64,000 nt of DNA from Lentzea sp. NEAU-D7. GTDB taxonomy: Bacteria; Actinomycetota; Actinomycetes; Mycobacteriales; Pseudonocardiaceae. Location: positions 1 through 64,000 of the forward strand of contig NZ_JAPJDL010000017.1 of NCBI RefSeq assembly GCF_026242055.1. Direction: 5' to 3'. Shown one piece after another: positions 51,907-61,242 of this stretch. Positions within the stretch are counted from its first letter, which is position 1. Every line of letters begins with the position of its first letter. The notes under the pieces were generated by a model. It did no database searches and was not told the DNA's origin. It was given only the letters and a program-made list of their open reading frames with translations. Both the position numbers and the translations under genes were made by a program.

Positions 51907-53444
51907 CCACATCCGCCAAGTGGCACAACCCGCTGCGGGACGCGCGCGACAAGCGCATGCCCCGCATCGCGGGCCCGAGCGCGCTGGTCATCTTCGGTGT
52001 CACCGGTGACCTGTCGCGCAAGAAGCTGATGCCCGCGATCTACGACCTCGCGAACCGGGGTCTGCTGCCGCCGGGCTTCGGTCTCGTCGGCTTCGCCCGC
52101 CGCGACTGGGCCGACCAGGACTTCATGAAGGTCGTGCACGACGCGGTGAAGGAGCACGCGCGGACGCCGTTCAACGAGGCGGTCTGGGCACAGCTCGCCG
52201 AAGGCATCCGGTTCGTGCAGGGCACGTTCGACGACGACGCGTCGTTCGACAACCTCGCGTCGTGCCTCGCGGCTCTGGACGCCGAGCGCGGCACGGGCGG
52301 CAACCACGCGTTCTACCTGTCGATCCCGCCGGGCGCGTTCCCGACGGTGGTCAACCAGCTCAAGCGCGCGGGTCTGGCGCAGGCGCAGGGCGACCAGTGG
52401 CGCCGCGTCGTCATCGAGAAGCCGTTCGGCCACGACCTCGCCTCCGCCAAGGAGCTGAACCGCACGGTCAACGAGGTCTTCCCCGAGGAGTCGGTGTTCC
52501 GCATCGACCACTACCTCGGCAAGGAGACCGTGCAGAACATCCTGGCGCTGCGGTTCGCGAACCAGCTGTACGAACCCATCTGGAACTCGAACTACGTCGA
52601 CCACGTGCAGATCACCATGGCCGAGGACATCGGTCTCGGCGGTCGCGCGGGCTACTACGACGGCATCGGCGCGACGCGCGACGTCATCCAGAACCACCTG
52701 CTGCAGCTGCTCGCGCTGATCGCGATGGAGGAGCCTGTCTCCTTCAAGCCGTCGGACCTGCGGGCGGAGAAGGTGAAGATCCTCTCGGCGACGCGTCCCG
52801 CGGAGCCGTTCGAGGAGACCACCGCGCGCGGCCAGTACACCGGTGGCTGGCAGGGCGGCCAGAAGGTCCCGGGTCTGCTGGAGGAGGGCGGTTTCTCGCC
52901 CGAGTCGAAGACCGAGACGTTCGGCGCGATCACCTGCGAGGTCAACACCCGCCGCTGGGCCGGGGTGCCGTTCTACCTGCGCACCGGCAAGCGCCTGGGC
53001 CGCCGCGTCACCGAGGTGGCCGTCGTGTTCAAGCGGGCGCCGCACCTGCCGTTCGACGACACGGCGACCGAGGAGCTGGGCCAGAACGCCCTGGTCGTCC
53101 GGGTTCAGCCGGACGAGGGCGTGACGATCCGGTTCGGGTCGAAGGTGCCGGGCAACACGATGGAGGTCCGCGACGTCACGATGGACTTCGGGTACGGCCA
53201 CTCGTTCACCGAGTCGTCGCCGGAGGCCTACGAGCGGCTGCTGCTGGACGTCCTGCTCGGCGAGCCGTCGCTGTTCCCGAAGAACGACGAGGTCGAGCTC
53301 TCCTGGGAGATCCTCGACCCGATCCTCGACTTCTGGGCGCGCAAGGACGAGCCGGCTCTGGAGAAGTACAAGGCTGGGACCTGGGGTCCGCCCTCGGCGG
53401 ACGCGATGACCGCCAGGACCGGAAGGCACTGGAGGCGTCCGTGA
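51903..53444 (+). CDS. zwf: Glucose-6-phosphate 1-dehydrogenase
   Basis: The 513-residue enzyme has FGVTGDLSRKKLMPA (nucleotide site, residues 30-44), the catalytic-site RIDHYLGKETVQN near 200 and a C-terminal GYGHSFTESSPEAYERLLLD. It starts the oxidative pentose phosphate pathway and makes NADPH. GTGA overlaps link it to pgi and opcA. Confidence 0.97.
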   Translation: MTTSAKWHNPLRDARDKRMPRIAGPSALVIFGVTGDLSRKKLMPAIYDLANRGLLPPGFGLVGFARRDWADQDFMKVVHDAVKEHARTPFNEAVWAQLAEGIRFVQGTFDDDASFDNLASCLAALDAERGTGGNHAFYLSIPPGAFPTVVNQLKRAGLAQAQGDQWRRVVIEKPFGHDLASAKELNRTVNEVFPEESVFRIDHYLGKETVQNILALRFANQLYEPIWNSNYVDHVQITMAEDIGLGGRAGYYDGIGATRDVIQNHLLQLLALIAMEEPVSFKPSDLRAEKVKILSATRPAEPFEETTARGQYTGGWQGGQKVPGLLEEGGFSPESKTETFGAITCEVNTRRWAGVPFYLRTGKRLGRRVTEVAVVFKRAPHLPFDDTATEELGQNALVVRVQPDEGVTIRFGSKVPGNTMEVRDVTMDFGYGHSFTESSPEAYERLLLDVLLGEPSLFPKNDEVELSWEILDPILDFWARKDEPALEKYKAGTWGPPSADAMTARTGRHWRRP

Positions 53445-54457
53445 TCATCGACCTGCCCTCGACCACCACCTCCCAGATCAACTCGCGGCTGGTCCGGCTG
53501 CGGGACGAAGGCGGTGCGACGACTCTCGGTCGCGTGCTGACCCTCGTCATCGTGACCGAGGACGGCCAGCGCACCGACGCCGCGATCGACGCGGCGAACG
53601 ACGCGTCGCGCGAGCACCCGTGTCGCGTGATCGTCGTGGCCCGCGGCGCGCGTCAGGCGGCACCCCGCCTGGACGCGCAGATCCGCGTCGGCGGCGACGC
53701 CGGAGCGTCGGAAGTCGTCGTGCTGAGGCTCTACGGCGAACTGGCCAAGGAAGGCGCCTCGTGCGTCATGCCGCTGCTGCTGCCGGACACCCCGGTCGTG
53801 GCGTGGTGGCCGTTCGACGCGCCGGTCTCGCCGTCGAAGGACCCGATCGGCCAGCTCGCGCAGCGCCGCATCACCGACGCCGCTGCCGAGAAGAACCCGA
53901 TCAAGGCCCTGGAGTCCCGGCGGGCGCACTACGCGCCGGGCGACACGGACCTGGCGTGGACGCGGCTGACGTTGTGGCGCGCCATGCTCGCCTCGGCGCT
54001 GGACCTGCCGCCGTACGAGAAGGTCGTGGAAGCGGACGTGACCGGTGAGGCCGACTCGCCGTCCACGGACCTGCTCGCCGCGTGGCTGACCGACCGGCTC
54101 AAGGTCCCCGCCAAGCGCTTCAAGGCGACGTCGGGCGAAGGCATCGTGGAGGTCCGGCTCGGCCGTCCCTCCGGCGACGTCGACCTGCTGCGCCCGGACG
54201 GCAAGGTCGGCACGCTGACCCAGCCCGGCCAGCCTTCCCGCCGGGTGGCGCTGCAGCGCCGTTCGGTGCGCGACTGCCTCGCCGAGGAACTGCGCCGGCT
54301 CGACCCCGACGAGGTCTACGCGGCGGCGCTCAAGTCGCTCGCGAAGGTCGTGAAGGGCCGCACGCCGTCGCCGAAGGACGAGGCGCCCGTCGCCGCGCCG
54401 GAGGCCGCCGCCAACGGTGCCGCTCCCAAGAAGTCGAAGGCGAAGGCCGGTTCGTGA
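53441..54457 (+). CDS. opcA: Glucose-6-phosphate dehydrogenase assembly protein OpcA
   Basis: The 338-residue protein matches OpcA: TLVIVTEDGQ near residue 27, HPCRVIVVARG, a VVAWWPFDAP stretch near 124 and an alanine- and lysine-rich tail. It is needed for assembly or full activity of the Zwf enzyme in actinobacteria and cyanobacteria. The GTG start overlaps zwf and the stop overlaps pgl. Confidence 0.95.
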   Translation: MIIDLPSTTTSQINSRLVRLRDEGGATTLGRVLTLVIVTEDGQRTDAAIDAANDASREHPCRVIVVARGARQAAPRLDAQIRVGGDAGASEVVVLRLYGELAKEGASCVMPLLLPDTPVVAWWPFDAPVSPSKDPIGQLAQRRITDAAAEKNPIKALESRRAHYAPGDTDLAWTRLTLWRAMLASALDLPPYEKVVEADVTGEADSPSTDLLAAWLTDRLKVPAKRFKATSGEGIVEVRLGRPSGDVDLLRPDGKVGTLTQPGQPSRRVALQRRSVRDCLAEELRRLDPDEVYAAALKSLAKVVKGRTPSPKDEAPVAAPEAAANGAAPKKSKAKAGS

Positions 54458-55233
54458 GCAACCCGCAAGTGGTGGTGCACCGCGACGGCGACCTCCTGGC
54501 CGCCGCCGCGGCGGCCCGCCTGGTCACCCGCATGGTCGACGCCCAGGCCGCGCGCGGCTACGCGTCCGTCGTGCTGACCGGCGGCCGCACCGGCACCGCC
54601 GTCCTGGAGCACCTGAACCGCAACGCCGCGCGTGACGCGGTGGACTGGTCCCGCGTCGACCTGTACTGGGGCGACGAGCGGTTCCTGCCCTCCGGGCACG
54701 CGGACCGCAACGAGACCCAGGCGCGTGCCGCGCTGCTGGACCACGTTCCGGTGGATCCGTCGCGGGTGCACGTGATGGAGCCGTCGGACGGCGAGTTCGG
54801 CGACGACCCCGAGGCGGCCGCCGAGGCCTACGCCGCTCTGCTGGCGTCGGTGGCCCGTCCGGAGGACCACGGCGACGTGCCCGCGTTCGACGTCTGCATG
54901 CTGGGCGTCGGCGAGGAGGGGCACGTGGCGTCGGTGTTCCCGGACTCCCCCGCTGTGCACGAGCAGGAGCGTTCGGTCGTCGCGGTGCGCAACTGCCCGA
55001 AGCCGCCTCCCACGCGCGTGTCGCTGACGCTGGCGTCGGTGCGTTCCGCGCAGGAGGTCTGGCTGATGACCACCGGTGAGGCCAAGGCCGCCGCGGTGGC
55101 CATGGCGCTGAGCGGTGCCGGCGAGGTGCGCCTGCCCGCCGCCGGTGCCACCGGCCGCCGCCGGACGCTGTGGCTGCTGGACTCGGCGGCCGCCTCGGCG
55201 GTGCCGGCCCTGTTCAAGCCACCGCTCGCCTGA
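54454..55233 (+). CDS. pgl: 6-Phosphogluconolactonase
   Basis: The 259-residue enzyme has VVLTGGRTGTAVLEHL near residue 38, YWGDERFLP near 70, and MLGVGEEGHVASVFPDSPAV near 149. It hydrolyses 6-phosphogluconolactone and is the last gene of the operon. A strong terminator follows directly. Confidence 0.95.
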   Translation: MSNPQVVVHRDGDLLAAAAAARLVTRMVDAQAARGYASVVLTGGRTGTAVLEHLNRNAARDAVDWSRVDLYWGDERFLPSGHADRNETQARAALLDHVPVDPSRVHVMEPSDGEFGDDPEAAAEAYAALLASVARPEDHGDVPAFDVCMLGVGEEGHVASVFPDSPAVHEQERSVVAVRNCPKPPPTRVSLTLASVRSAQEVWLMTTGEAKAAAVAMALSGAGEVRLPAAGATGRRRTLWLLDSAAASAVPALFKPPLA

Positions 55234-55240
55234 TGCACGG

Positions 55241-55270
55241 GCCCCCAGGCTTCGGCCTGGGGGCTATTTC
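55241..55270 (+). terminator. Terminator of the tkt-pgl operon
   Basis: Arms GCCCCCAGGC and GCCTGGGGGC enclose a TTCG loop (55251-55254) eight bases after the pgl stop, followed by TATTTC. The right arm touches the stop codon of the convergent M48 gene. Confidence 0.88.
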
Positions 55271-56139
55271 TTGCTGTGCAGCCTGCTGATGCGGTGCGCG
55301 CACGACGGGTGCGAGGCCAGCATCCGTGCCCGGAGACCGGCCCTGGCGCGTTGCTCGTCGTGTCCCTCCTTCACCCACCGCTGCAACACCTCCAGCAGCA
55401 ACGGCCCGTACCCGAGCTCGGCCGCGACCCGGTCCGCGTGCAGTTCCGCGCGCCGGCTCGCCAGCGCAAGCAACGGCGCGATCACCGGCACCAGCACCAG
55501 CCACGGGCTCACCACGAGCGCCGCCGCCGCGAGGACGACGACGAGCGCGATGCTGATGGCCCTGGCCCCCGAGGTGCCGACCGCGCGCCCCACCTCGTGG
55601 ATGACCACGCCGGCCATGACGACCAGCCACACGGTCCACCGCGCCGGCAGCTCGTACCACCACCGCAGCAACGAGATCTTGGTGTGCCCGGCCAGGTGGT
55701 GCCCGACCTCGTGCGCCAGCACAGCTTCGAGCTGCGGCCCGGGCAACCGCAGCGCCGCCGTCGAGACCCCGACGACGTGCCCGCCGACCGCCATCGCGTT
55801 GATCTCCCTGGAGTTCTGGATCCGCAACCAGTACCGCCGCGGATCCACCCCGGCCGCCGCGCACACCTCGTCCAGCAACGGCGTCAGCAGGTCGCTCTCG
55901 GTCGGCGTCGGCTTGCGCAGCCGGTGGGCCACGACCGCCAGCACCTTGTCGGTGGCCGGCACGAACACGATCGCCCCGGACACCAGCCAGATGGCCGGCA
56001 GCAGCCACAACGTCCCCGGTGTCAGCGCCTTGCCGGCGAGGCCGACGATCAGCAGGCTGCTCAGCACCGTGGGGATCCCGAGCAGCAGTTCGGTCACGGC
56101 GGACAGGTCGAAGCGTCGTCGGGTCCCGCGCACCGGCAT
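55264..56139 (-). CDS. M48-family membrane metalloprotease
   Basis: The 291-residue protein has two N-terminal membrane helices, the zinc motif HEVGHH (about residues 142-147), two further helices and the second zinc region RRAELHADRVAAELG near 228. It belongs with HtpX/Ste24-type membrane proteases that remove or cut misfolded proteins. The ATG at 56139 is chosen; upstream frame overlaps the GNAT promoter. It is convergent with pgl. Confidence 0.9.
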   Translation of the reverse strand: MPVRGTRRRFDLSAVTELLLGIPTVLSSLLIVGLAGKALTPGTLWLLPAIWLVSGAIVFVPATDKVLAVVAHRLRKPTPTESDLLTPLLDEVCAAAGVDPRRYWLRIQNSREINAMAVGGHVVGVSTAALRLPGPQLEAVLAHEVGHHLAGHTKISLLRWWYELPARWTVWLVVMAGVVIHEVGRAVGTSGARAISIALVVVLAAAALVVSPWLVLVPVIAPLLALASRRAELHADRVAAELGYGPLLLEVLQRWVKEGHDEQRARAGLRARMLASHPSCAHRISRLHSKK

Positions 56140-56242
56140 CACCTCGCCGGCCCAGGTTGGCAGCGGGATCCCGTTTGTGTCCAGCCGATTCGCCCGTCCT
56201 GCCCAGTGTGGTTGGCTGGAGAGGTCAACCGAAGGGGGCGAG

Positions 56243-56671
56243 TTGCACATCCGGGACGTGCTGGCCGAAGACGCGCCGGCGATCCAGCAGATCAACCGCG
56301 AGGCTCTGGGCTACGAGTTTCCCCTGTCCGAAACGCTGGCCCAGTTGGAACGCATCATCAAGGCGCCCAACGATTTGCTGCTCGTGGCCGTCGACGACGC
56401 CGACGTGCTGGGCTACATCCAGCTCAGCGACTACGAGAACACGTACCACCACTCTCTGAAGAACCTGATCACGCTGGCGATCTCACCGCGGCACCAGCGC
56501 CGGGGCGTGGGCAGGGCCCTGCTGACCGCGGGCGAGGAGTGGGCGCGGGCCGACGGTGCTCGCGGGGTGCGGCTGGTGACCGGGGTGAACCGGGTGAACG
56601 CGCGGGAGTTCTACGCGGTGAACGGATACGCGGTCCGCAAGGAGCAGACCAACCTGATCAAGTGGTGGTAG
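56243..56671 (+). CDS. GNAT-family N-acetyltransferase
   Basis: The 142-residue protein has the GNAT acetyl-CoA site LAISPRHQRRGVGRALL (about residues 80-96) with the Q/R-x-x-G-x-G/A loop and a C-terminal NAREFYAVNGYAVRKEQ. The acceptor is unknown. The start is a TTG with AAGGGGG nearby, chosen because homologous sequence begins there. A decayed copy of its 3' part follows. Confidence 0.88.
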   Translation: MHIRDVLAEDAPAIQQINREALGYEFPLSETLAQLERIIKAPNDLLLVAVDDADVLGYIQLSDYENTYHHSLKNLITLAISPRHQRRGVGRALLTAGEEWARADGARGVRLVTGVNRVNAREFYAVNGYAVRKEQTNLIKWW

Positions 56672-56719
56672 CCGCCCTTCCCGCTCCCGTTGAACCCAGT
56701 TCTCTCTGTCCGCGGTGGT

Positions 56720-56862
56720 CAGCCCCGAGGAGGGCTGGTCCCTGCCCTGCGCCCACCTGCATCAACCAGTGACCACCGAAGCAAACCGCCGACGCCCACG
56801 GGATTCCTACGCGGCCAACGGTGGAACGATCCGCACAAGACCAACCCCGATCAAGTGGGAGA
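56720..56862 (+). pseudogene. Decayed duplicate of the GNAT gene 3' end
   Basis: The stretch aligns with the end of the GNAT gene just upstream. GTGACC at 56769 corresponds to GTGACC in the gene, CTACGCGG at 56807-56814 to the FYAV codons, and ATCAAGTGGG at 56850-56859 to the IKW codons near its end. Spacing between these blocks is nearly kept, but small insertions, deletions and changes destroy the frame. It is best read as a tandem partial duplication now decaying. The match is by eye and covers about 90 clear bases. Confidence 0.6.
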
Positions 56863-58230
56863 ACCCGCTCCCTCCCCGTCCACGAGCTCCTCCATCACCC
56901 GCACCGGCAAAGACGGGTTCGCCGCCGCGGCCCCGGCCGTGAACTCACTCCCCAGCAACTCCACGATCACCGCCACCGGCAGGTGCGGATGAGCGGCCGC
57001 GAAGTGCCGGGCCTGGGCATCCTCCAAGCACAGCAACAGGGTCTCCGCGGAAGCGTGCGGATGCCGGGCGGCGGCCCGCCAGGTATCCCGGACCGATCCG
57101 GCCCCCGAAGCCATGTGGTGCAACAACTCCGCAGGGCACAACGGGTTGCGCGCGATCCGCGGGTACAGGCGCGGCCCGTGCCGCGAGGCGAGTTCCCACA
57201 GCTGGGGCACCGTCACCAGCGGATGGACGGCCACGGCGGCGGCGACGCCCGGATCGTCGGCCCTCACCAGGCAGGCGAAGAGATCCGGCGGCAGGTCGGC
57301 ACGTGCCGCCACCATCATCCGCACCTGCATGACAGGCGACGCGGCCAGAGCCCGGAGTTCCGAAGGGGAAGCGGAAACGATGCGGGGCACCGGTTCGGGA
57401 CCGATGCGGGCGGCCGGGGCCAGTTCCTCCAGGAGGTCCAGCGGGATCGCCGGGTTGCGCAGGAGCACGAGGCGCAGGGCACGTGTCCCGGTGAGCTGGC
57501 GCAGGACCGGGACGGGGGCGGCGGGGTTCGCGGCCAGTTGCGACAGGATGCCCGGCTCGAGTTCCGAGGCGAGCTGTTCGTAGATCTCCGCGGGCAGGTC
57601 GGGGCGTCCGGCCAGGAAGTAGCGGGACGCGTGGTGCGGCAACAGGTCCGCCGCCACCTCGGGCGGGGTGGCGGGGTTGGCCGCCAGTTCGCGGACCAGG
57701 GTGCCGGACCTGAGCGACGCCAGCACCGAAGCGGGCGTGTGCGGGCTGGAAGCCAGTGCGCGCAGCACGTCGGGGCTCGGGTGGCGGCTCAGCGACTCGG
57801 CCAGGGCGGGCGGCAGCGCGTGGAACAGCACCAGTTCGGCGACCACCTGCGGTTCGGGGTCGCGGGCCAGGAGGGCGATCACGTCGGCGGGCAGCGAACA
57901 GGCCCATTCGGGCAGGCTCGCGCGGACGGAGGGGTCCGGGTGGAACGCGAGCGCGCGGACCAGTGCGGGATCGGCGCCGGCGCGTCCGGTCAGCACCAGG
58001 GCGACCGATTCGTTCACGATCGGTACGTCCGCCGGAGCGGCCATCCCGTTCTCCAGCAGCCGGTGCACGGCCGAGGAGTCGCCGTGTGCGAGCAACGCGC
58101 GCACGTGCTCCGCTGTCAGGTCTGCGCGATCGGCCAGTTCGGCGGCCAGGGCGGGGCGGGTGACCAGGCGGTCGAGCAGGTGCCGGGGCAGCGCGGGGTT
58201 CGACGCCAGGCCCTCCAGTACAGCGTTCAC
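56851..58230 (-). CDS. Leucine-rich-variant (LRV) repeat protein
   Basis: The 459-residue protein is built of about 17 helical repeats of 24-28 residues with the pattern ANPALPxxLLxxLA (for example ANPATPPEVAADLLP, ANPAAPVPVLRQL). This is the leucine-rich repeat variant type, giving an elongated scaffold for binding partners. No catalytic residues are visible. The GTG (complement of 58228-58230) has GGGAG before it and is preferred to an ATG nine codons upstream. It is divergent from the LacI-type hybrid kinase. Confidence 0.75.
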   Translation of the reverse strand: MNAVLEGLASNPALPRHLLDRLVTRPALAAELADRADLTAEHVRALLAHGDSSAVHRLLENGMAAPADVPIVNESVALVLTGRAGADPALVRALAFHPDPSVRASLPEWACSLPADVIALLARDPEPQVVAELVLFHALPPALAESLSRHPSPDVLRALASSPHTPASVLASLRSGTLVRELAANPATPPEVAADLLPHHASRYFLAGRPDLPAEIYEQLASELEPGILSQLAANPAAPVPVLRQLTGTRALRLVLLRNPAIPLDLLEELAPAARIGPEPVPRIVSASPSELRALAASPVMQVRMMVAARADLPPDLFACLVRADDPGVAAAVAVHPLVTVPQLWELASRHGPRLYPRIARNPLCPAELLHHMASGAGSVRDTWRAAARHPHASAETLLLCLEDAQARHFAAAHPHLPVAVIVELLGSEFTAGAAAANPSLPVRVMEELVDGEGAGSPT

Positions 58231-58308
58231 CAATCTCCCTGGTAACACGGCAGGCATTCCCCCCGACAACGCGTATCATCCCCAATCGCGTTGAGTAGCG
58301 GGGGTTTT

Positions 58309-61242
58309 GTGGCAAACGGCAGTGCGAAGCGACGTCCCACCATCGGGATGATCACCGCTGGCCCGCTCATCGAGCTCGCGGGCGAGCAGTGGCGTGGTGT
58401 CAGCGACGGGGCCCAGCGGCTCGGGTGCGACCTCGTGTGCTTCGTGGGCAGTGAACTGGATCATCCGGATCCGCTCAAGCGTCGTGCGAACACGGTTTAC
58501 GACCTCATTTCGCCGAACCGCATCGATGCGCTCGTGGTGTGGACTACGCGCGTGGGGCAGCTCATCGGCTCCGAGGGCATGCAGGAGTACGTGAAGCGGT
58601 ACGCGCCCATGCCCATCGTGAGCGTCGAGACAAGCCTTGCCCAGTGGCCAACGATCCTGATGGACAACCGTGACGGCATGAAGCAGGCCGTCGACCACCT
58701 CATCGAGGTGCACGGCAAGCGCCGGATCGCGTTCGTCCGGGGGCCGCAAACGCATGCCGGCGCCCGAGAGCGGTTCCTGGGCTACGCGGATTCGTTGCGC
58801 AACCACGGAATCCCGTTCGATCCCGCGCTCGTCACGATGCCGGGTTCGTTCATCTGGGAACCCAACCGCGCCGCCGAGTCCGTGCGCAAGCTGCTCGCGC
58901 GGCTCGAGGAACCACCGGACGCCATCGCCGCCGCGAACGACGACTACGCGATCGGGGTCGTGTCCGCGCTGGAGGAGCTGGGTTTCCGCACACCGGAGGA
59001 CGTCGCCGTCGTCGGGTACGGCAACCACACGAACGTCCGCACGCACGACCTCGGTCACAGCCCGGGAAGCCTGGCGTCGAGGGTGCGGCGGGAGCTGCAC
59101 GCCGACGCGGCGACGCCCGCGTTCACGACAGTCAGGGCGCCGTTCCACGAGATGGGGTTCCGGGCGGCCGAACTCGCGGTGGCGCTGGTGAGGGGCGAGC
59201 CCACGCGCCAGCGGCAGACCATGCCGACCGAGCTGATCGTGCGCCGGTCGTGCGGCTGCCTGCCGTCCGGGCTCGGCGACCACGCGCCCGCGCACGACCG
59301 GCTGAGCATCAACGAGTCCGCGACCGCGGCCACCGTCGCCGACCACCTGCGCGACTCGCTCGGGCAGTCCGCCGCGACGCTCCCGGACGGGTGGGCCGAG
59401 CAGCTGGTGGTCGAGCTCATGGCGGCGGGCCGCGGCGAGGTCGAGGGCGCGGAGTTCCTGAAGTTGCTGGCGGAGTACATCCGCGGGAGCGCGCGCGCAG
59501 GGTGCGAACCGGCGCAGTGGTGGCCGCCGCTGTTCGACCTGCATCGGTTCGTGACGGCCCGCATCAGCGACGCGACGATCATCAACGACCTGTGGCTGCG
59601 CGTGCAGTTGCTCCTGGGCGATGCGTTCGCCGCGAACGCACGGTTCAAGTACCTGTCGCACGAGCGTCACGACCAGACGGTGCGTGAAGCAGGGCAACGG
59701 CTCATCGCGTCACGGGACGTGGACGAGCTGACGAGCGCATTGGCCGACGAACTCCCCCGCCTCGGCATCCCCGGCTGCCACATCATGGCGTACGACACCC
59801 CAGGCACGGCGCGCGCGCTCGTCCGGTATGAGCACGGCGAACTCACGACGCCGCCGGACACCCCGTTCCCCACCATCAACCTGACGCCGTACCGGTTCCG
59901 GCGGAACACCCCGTTCAACGCCCTGATCGCCCCGCTCCACACCGACGAGGACCACCTCGGGTACGTGATCTTCGAGGAGGGTCCGGAGCCCGGCTGGATC
60001 TACGAGGCCGTGCAGCAGCAGCTCAGCAGCGCGTTGCGCAGCATCAGGCTGATGCAGGAGCTGAAGGACGCACGCGCACGGCTCGAAGAACGCGTCGGCG
60101 AGACCGAGGCGCAGTTGCGGCACGCGCAGAAGATGGAGGCCATCGGCCGGTTGACCGGTGGCATCGCGCACGACTTCAACAACATCCTCACGGTCGTGAA
60201 CGGCAACAGCGAGATGCTGCTGCGGCGCACCCTTCAGGACGATCCGAGGCGCACGGCGATCGAGGACATCCGGCACGCCGGGGAACGGGCCGCGAACCTG
60301 ACGAGGCAGCTGCTCGCGTTCACCCGCCAGCAGGTCCTGCACCCGGAGTCCTTGGACCTCAAGCACAACCTCACGCAGGTCCACTCGATGCTGCGCACGC
60401 TCGTCGGCGACCACATCGAACTGGAGATGCACCTGCCCGACGGCGTCGCCCAGGTGTGGGCGGACGCGGGCCAGGTCGAGCAGATCCTGTTCAACCTCGC
60501 GGTCAACTCCCGCGACGCCATGCCCGACGGCGGCACGCTGACGATCTCGATCGCGAGCAGGACGCTCGGCAGCGGTGACACCGGCCGGATCGTCGGCGTG
60601 CGGCCCGGCGAGTACGTCGTCATGCGCGTCCAGGACACGGGCGCCGGCATGGCCCCGGACGTGCAGGCGCAGGTGTTCGAGCCGTACTTCACCACCAAGC
60701 CGGTCGGCAAGGGCACCGGCCTCGGCCTGTCCACGGTGTTCGGCATCGTGCAGCAGTCCGGCGGGCAGATCGAACTGAAGAGCGCGCCGGGCGAGGGCAC
60801 GACCGTGGAGGTCTATCTGCCCGTGCCGCACGAACGCGACGGCAGGCCTGAGGCGCCGTGTGCGCGCCGCCCCACCACGCACCGAGGTGCGGGCACCGTG
60901 CTGCTCGTGGAGGACGACGCGCAGGTGCGGGTCATGACGCGGCGCTCGCTGGAGATCGCGGGCTACGCGGTGATCGAGGCGGGAGACGGTCAGGAGGCGC
61001 TGCAGCTCGCCACCGCGCACCGCAGCACCATCGACCTCGTGCTCACCGACGTCGTGATGCCGAAGATGGGCGGCCCCGAGCTCGTCCGGCTGCTGCGCTC
61101 GACCGGTGCCGCGCCCGCGGTGATCTACATGTCCGGCTACACGACCGACGAGGTCCTCGACGACGAGGTGCTGATCACCAAGCCGTACGTGGAGTCGGTG
61201 CTGCTCGAACGCGTCCGCGAGGTGCTGGCTCAGGAGGCCTGA
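58309..61242 (+). CDS. Soluble hybrid histidine kinase with LacI-type sensor domain
   Basis: In 977 residues the order is: a LacI/periplasmic-binding-protein-like domain (about 10-320: IGMITAGPLIELAGEQWRGV, AIAAANDDYAIGVVSALEELGF); a helical linker; a GAF-like domain (about 460-580); a coiled coil; a histidine kinase core with H621 in the HDFNNIL box and a HATPase domain; and a C-terminal receiver (865-977) with D914 in LVLTDVVMP. There is no membrane segment, so it senses a cytoplasmic ligand. The final receiver overlaps the convergent lone receiver gene by 13 bases. The GTG at 58309 is preferred for its GGGGG site. Confidence 0.88.
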   Translation: MANGSAKRRPTIGMITAGPLIELAGEQWRGVSDGAQRLGCDLVCFVGSELDHPDPLKRRANTVYDLISPNRIDALVVWTTRVGQLIGSEGMQEYVKRYAPMPIVSVETSLAQWPTILMDNRDGMKQAVDHLIEVHGKRRIAFVRGPQTHAGARERFLGYADSLRNHGIPFDPALVTMPGSFIWEPNRAAESVRKLLARLEEPPDAIAAANDDYAIGVVSALEELGFRTPEDVAVVGYGNHTNVRTHDLGHSPGSLASRVRRELHADAATPAFTTVRAPFHEMGFRAAELAVALVRGEPTRQRQTMPTELIVRRSCGCLPSGLGDHAPAHDRLSINESATAATVADHLRDSLGQSAATLPDGWAEQLVVELMAAGRGEVEGAEFLKLLAEYIRGSARAGCEPAQWWPPLFDLHRFVTARISDATIINDLWLRVQLLLGDAFAANARFKYLSHERHDQTVREAGQRLIASRDVDELTSALADELPRLGIPGCHIMAYDTPGTARALVRYEHGELTTPPDTPFPTINLTPYRFRRNTPFNALIAPLHTDEDHLGYVIFEEGPEPGWIYEAVQQQLSSALRSIRLMQELKDARARLEERVGETEAQLRHAQKMEAIGRLTGGIAHDFNNILTVVNGNSEMLLRRTLQDDPRRTAIEDIRHAGERAANLTRQLLAFTRQQVLHPESLDLKHNLTQVHSMLRTLVGDHIELEMHLPDGVAQVWADAGQVEQILFNLAVNSRDAMPDGGTLTISIASRTLGSGDTGRIVGVRPGEYVVMRVQDTGAGMAPDVQAQVFEPYFTTKPVGKGTGLGLSTVFGIVQQSGGQIELKSAPGEGTTVEVYLPVPHERDGRPEAPCARRPTTHRGAGTVLLVEDDAQVRVMTRRSLEIAGYAVIEAGDGQEALQLATAHRSTIDLVLTDVVMPKMGGPELVRLLRSTGAAPAVIYMSGYTTDEVLDDEVLITKPYVESVLLERVREVLAQEA

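Noticed and set aside
56945..58315. Second long frame over the LRV gene
   Set aside because: Arg/Pro-rich shadow; the LRV frame shows regular helical repeats.
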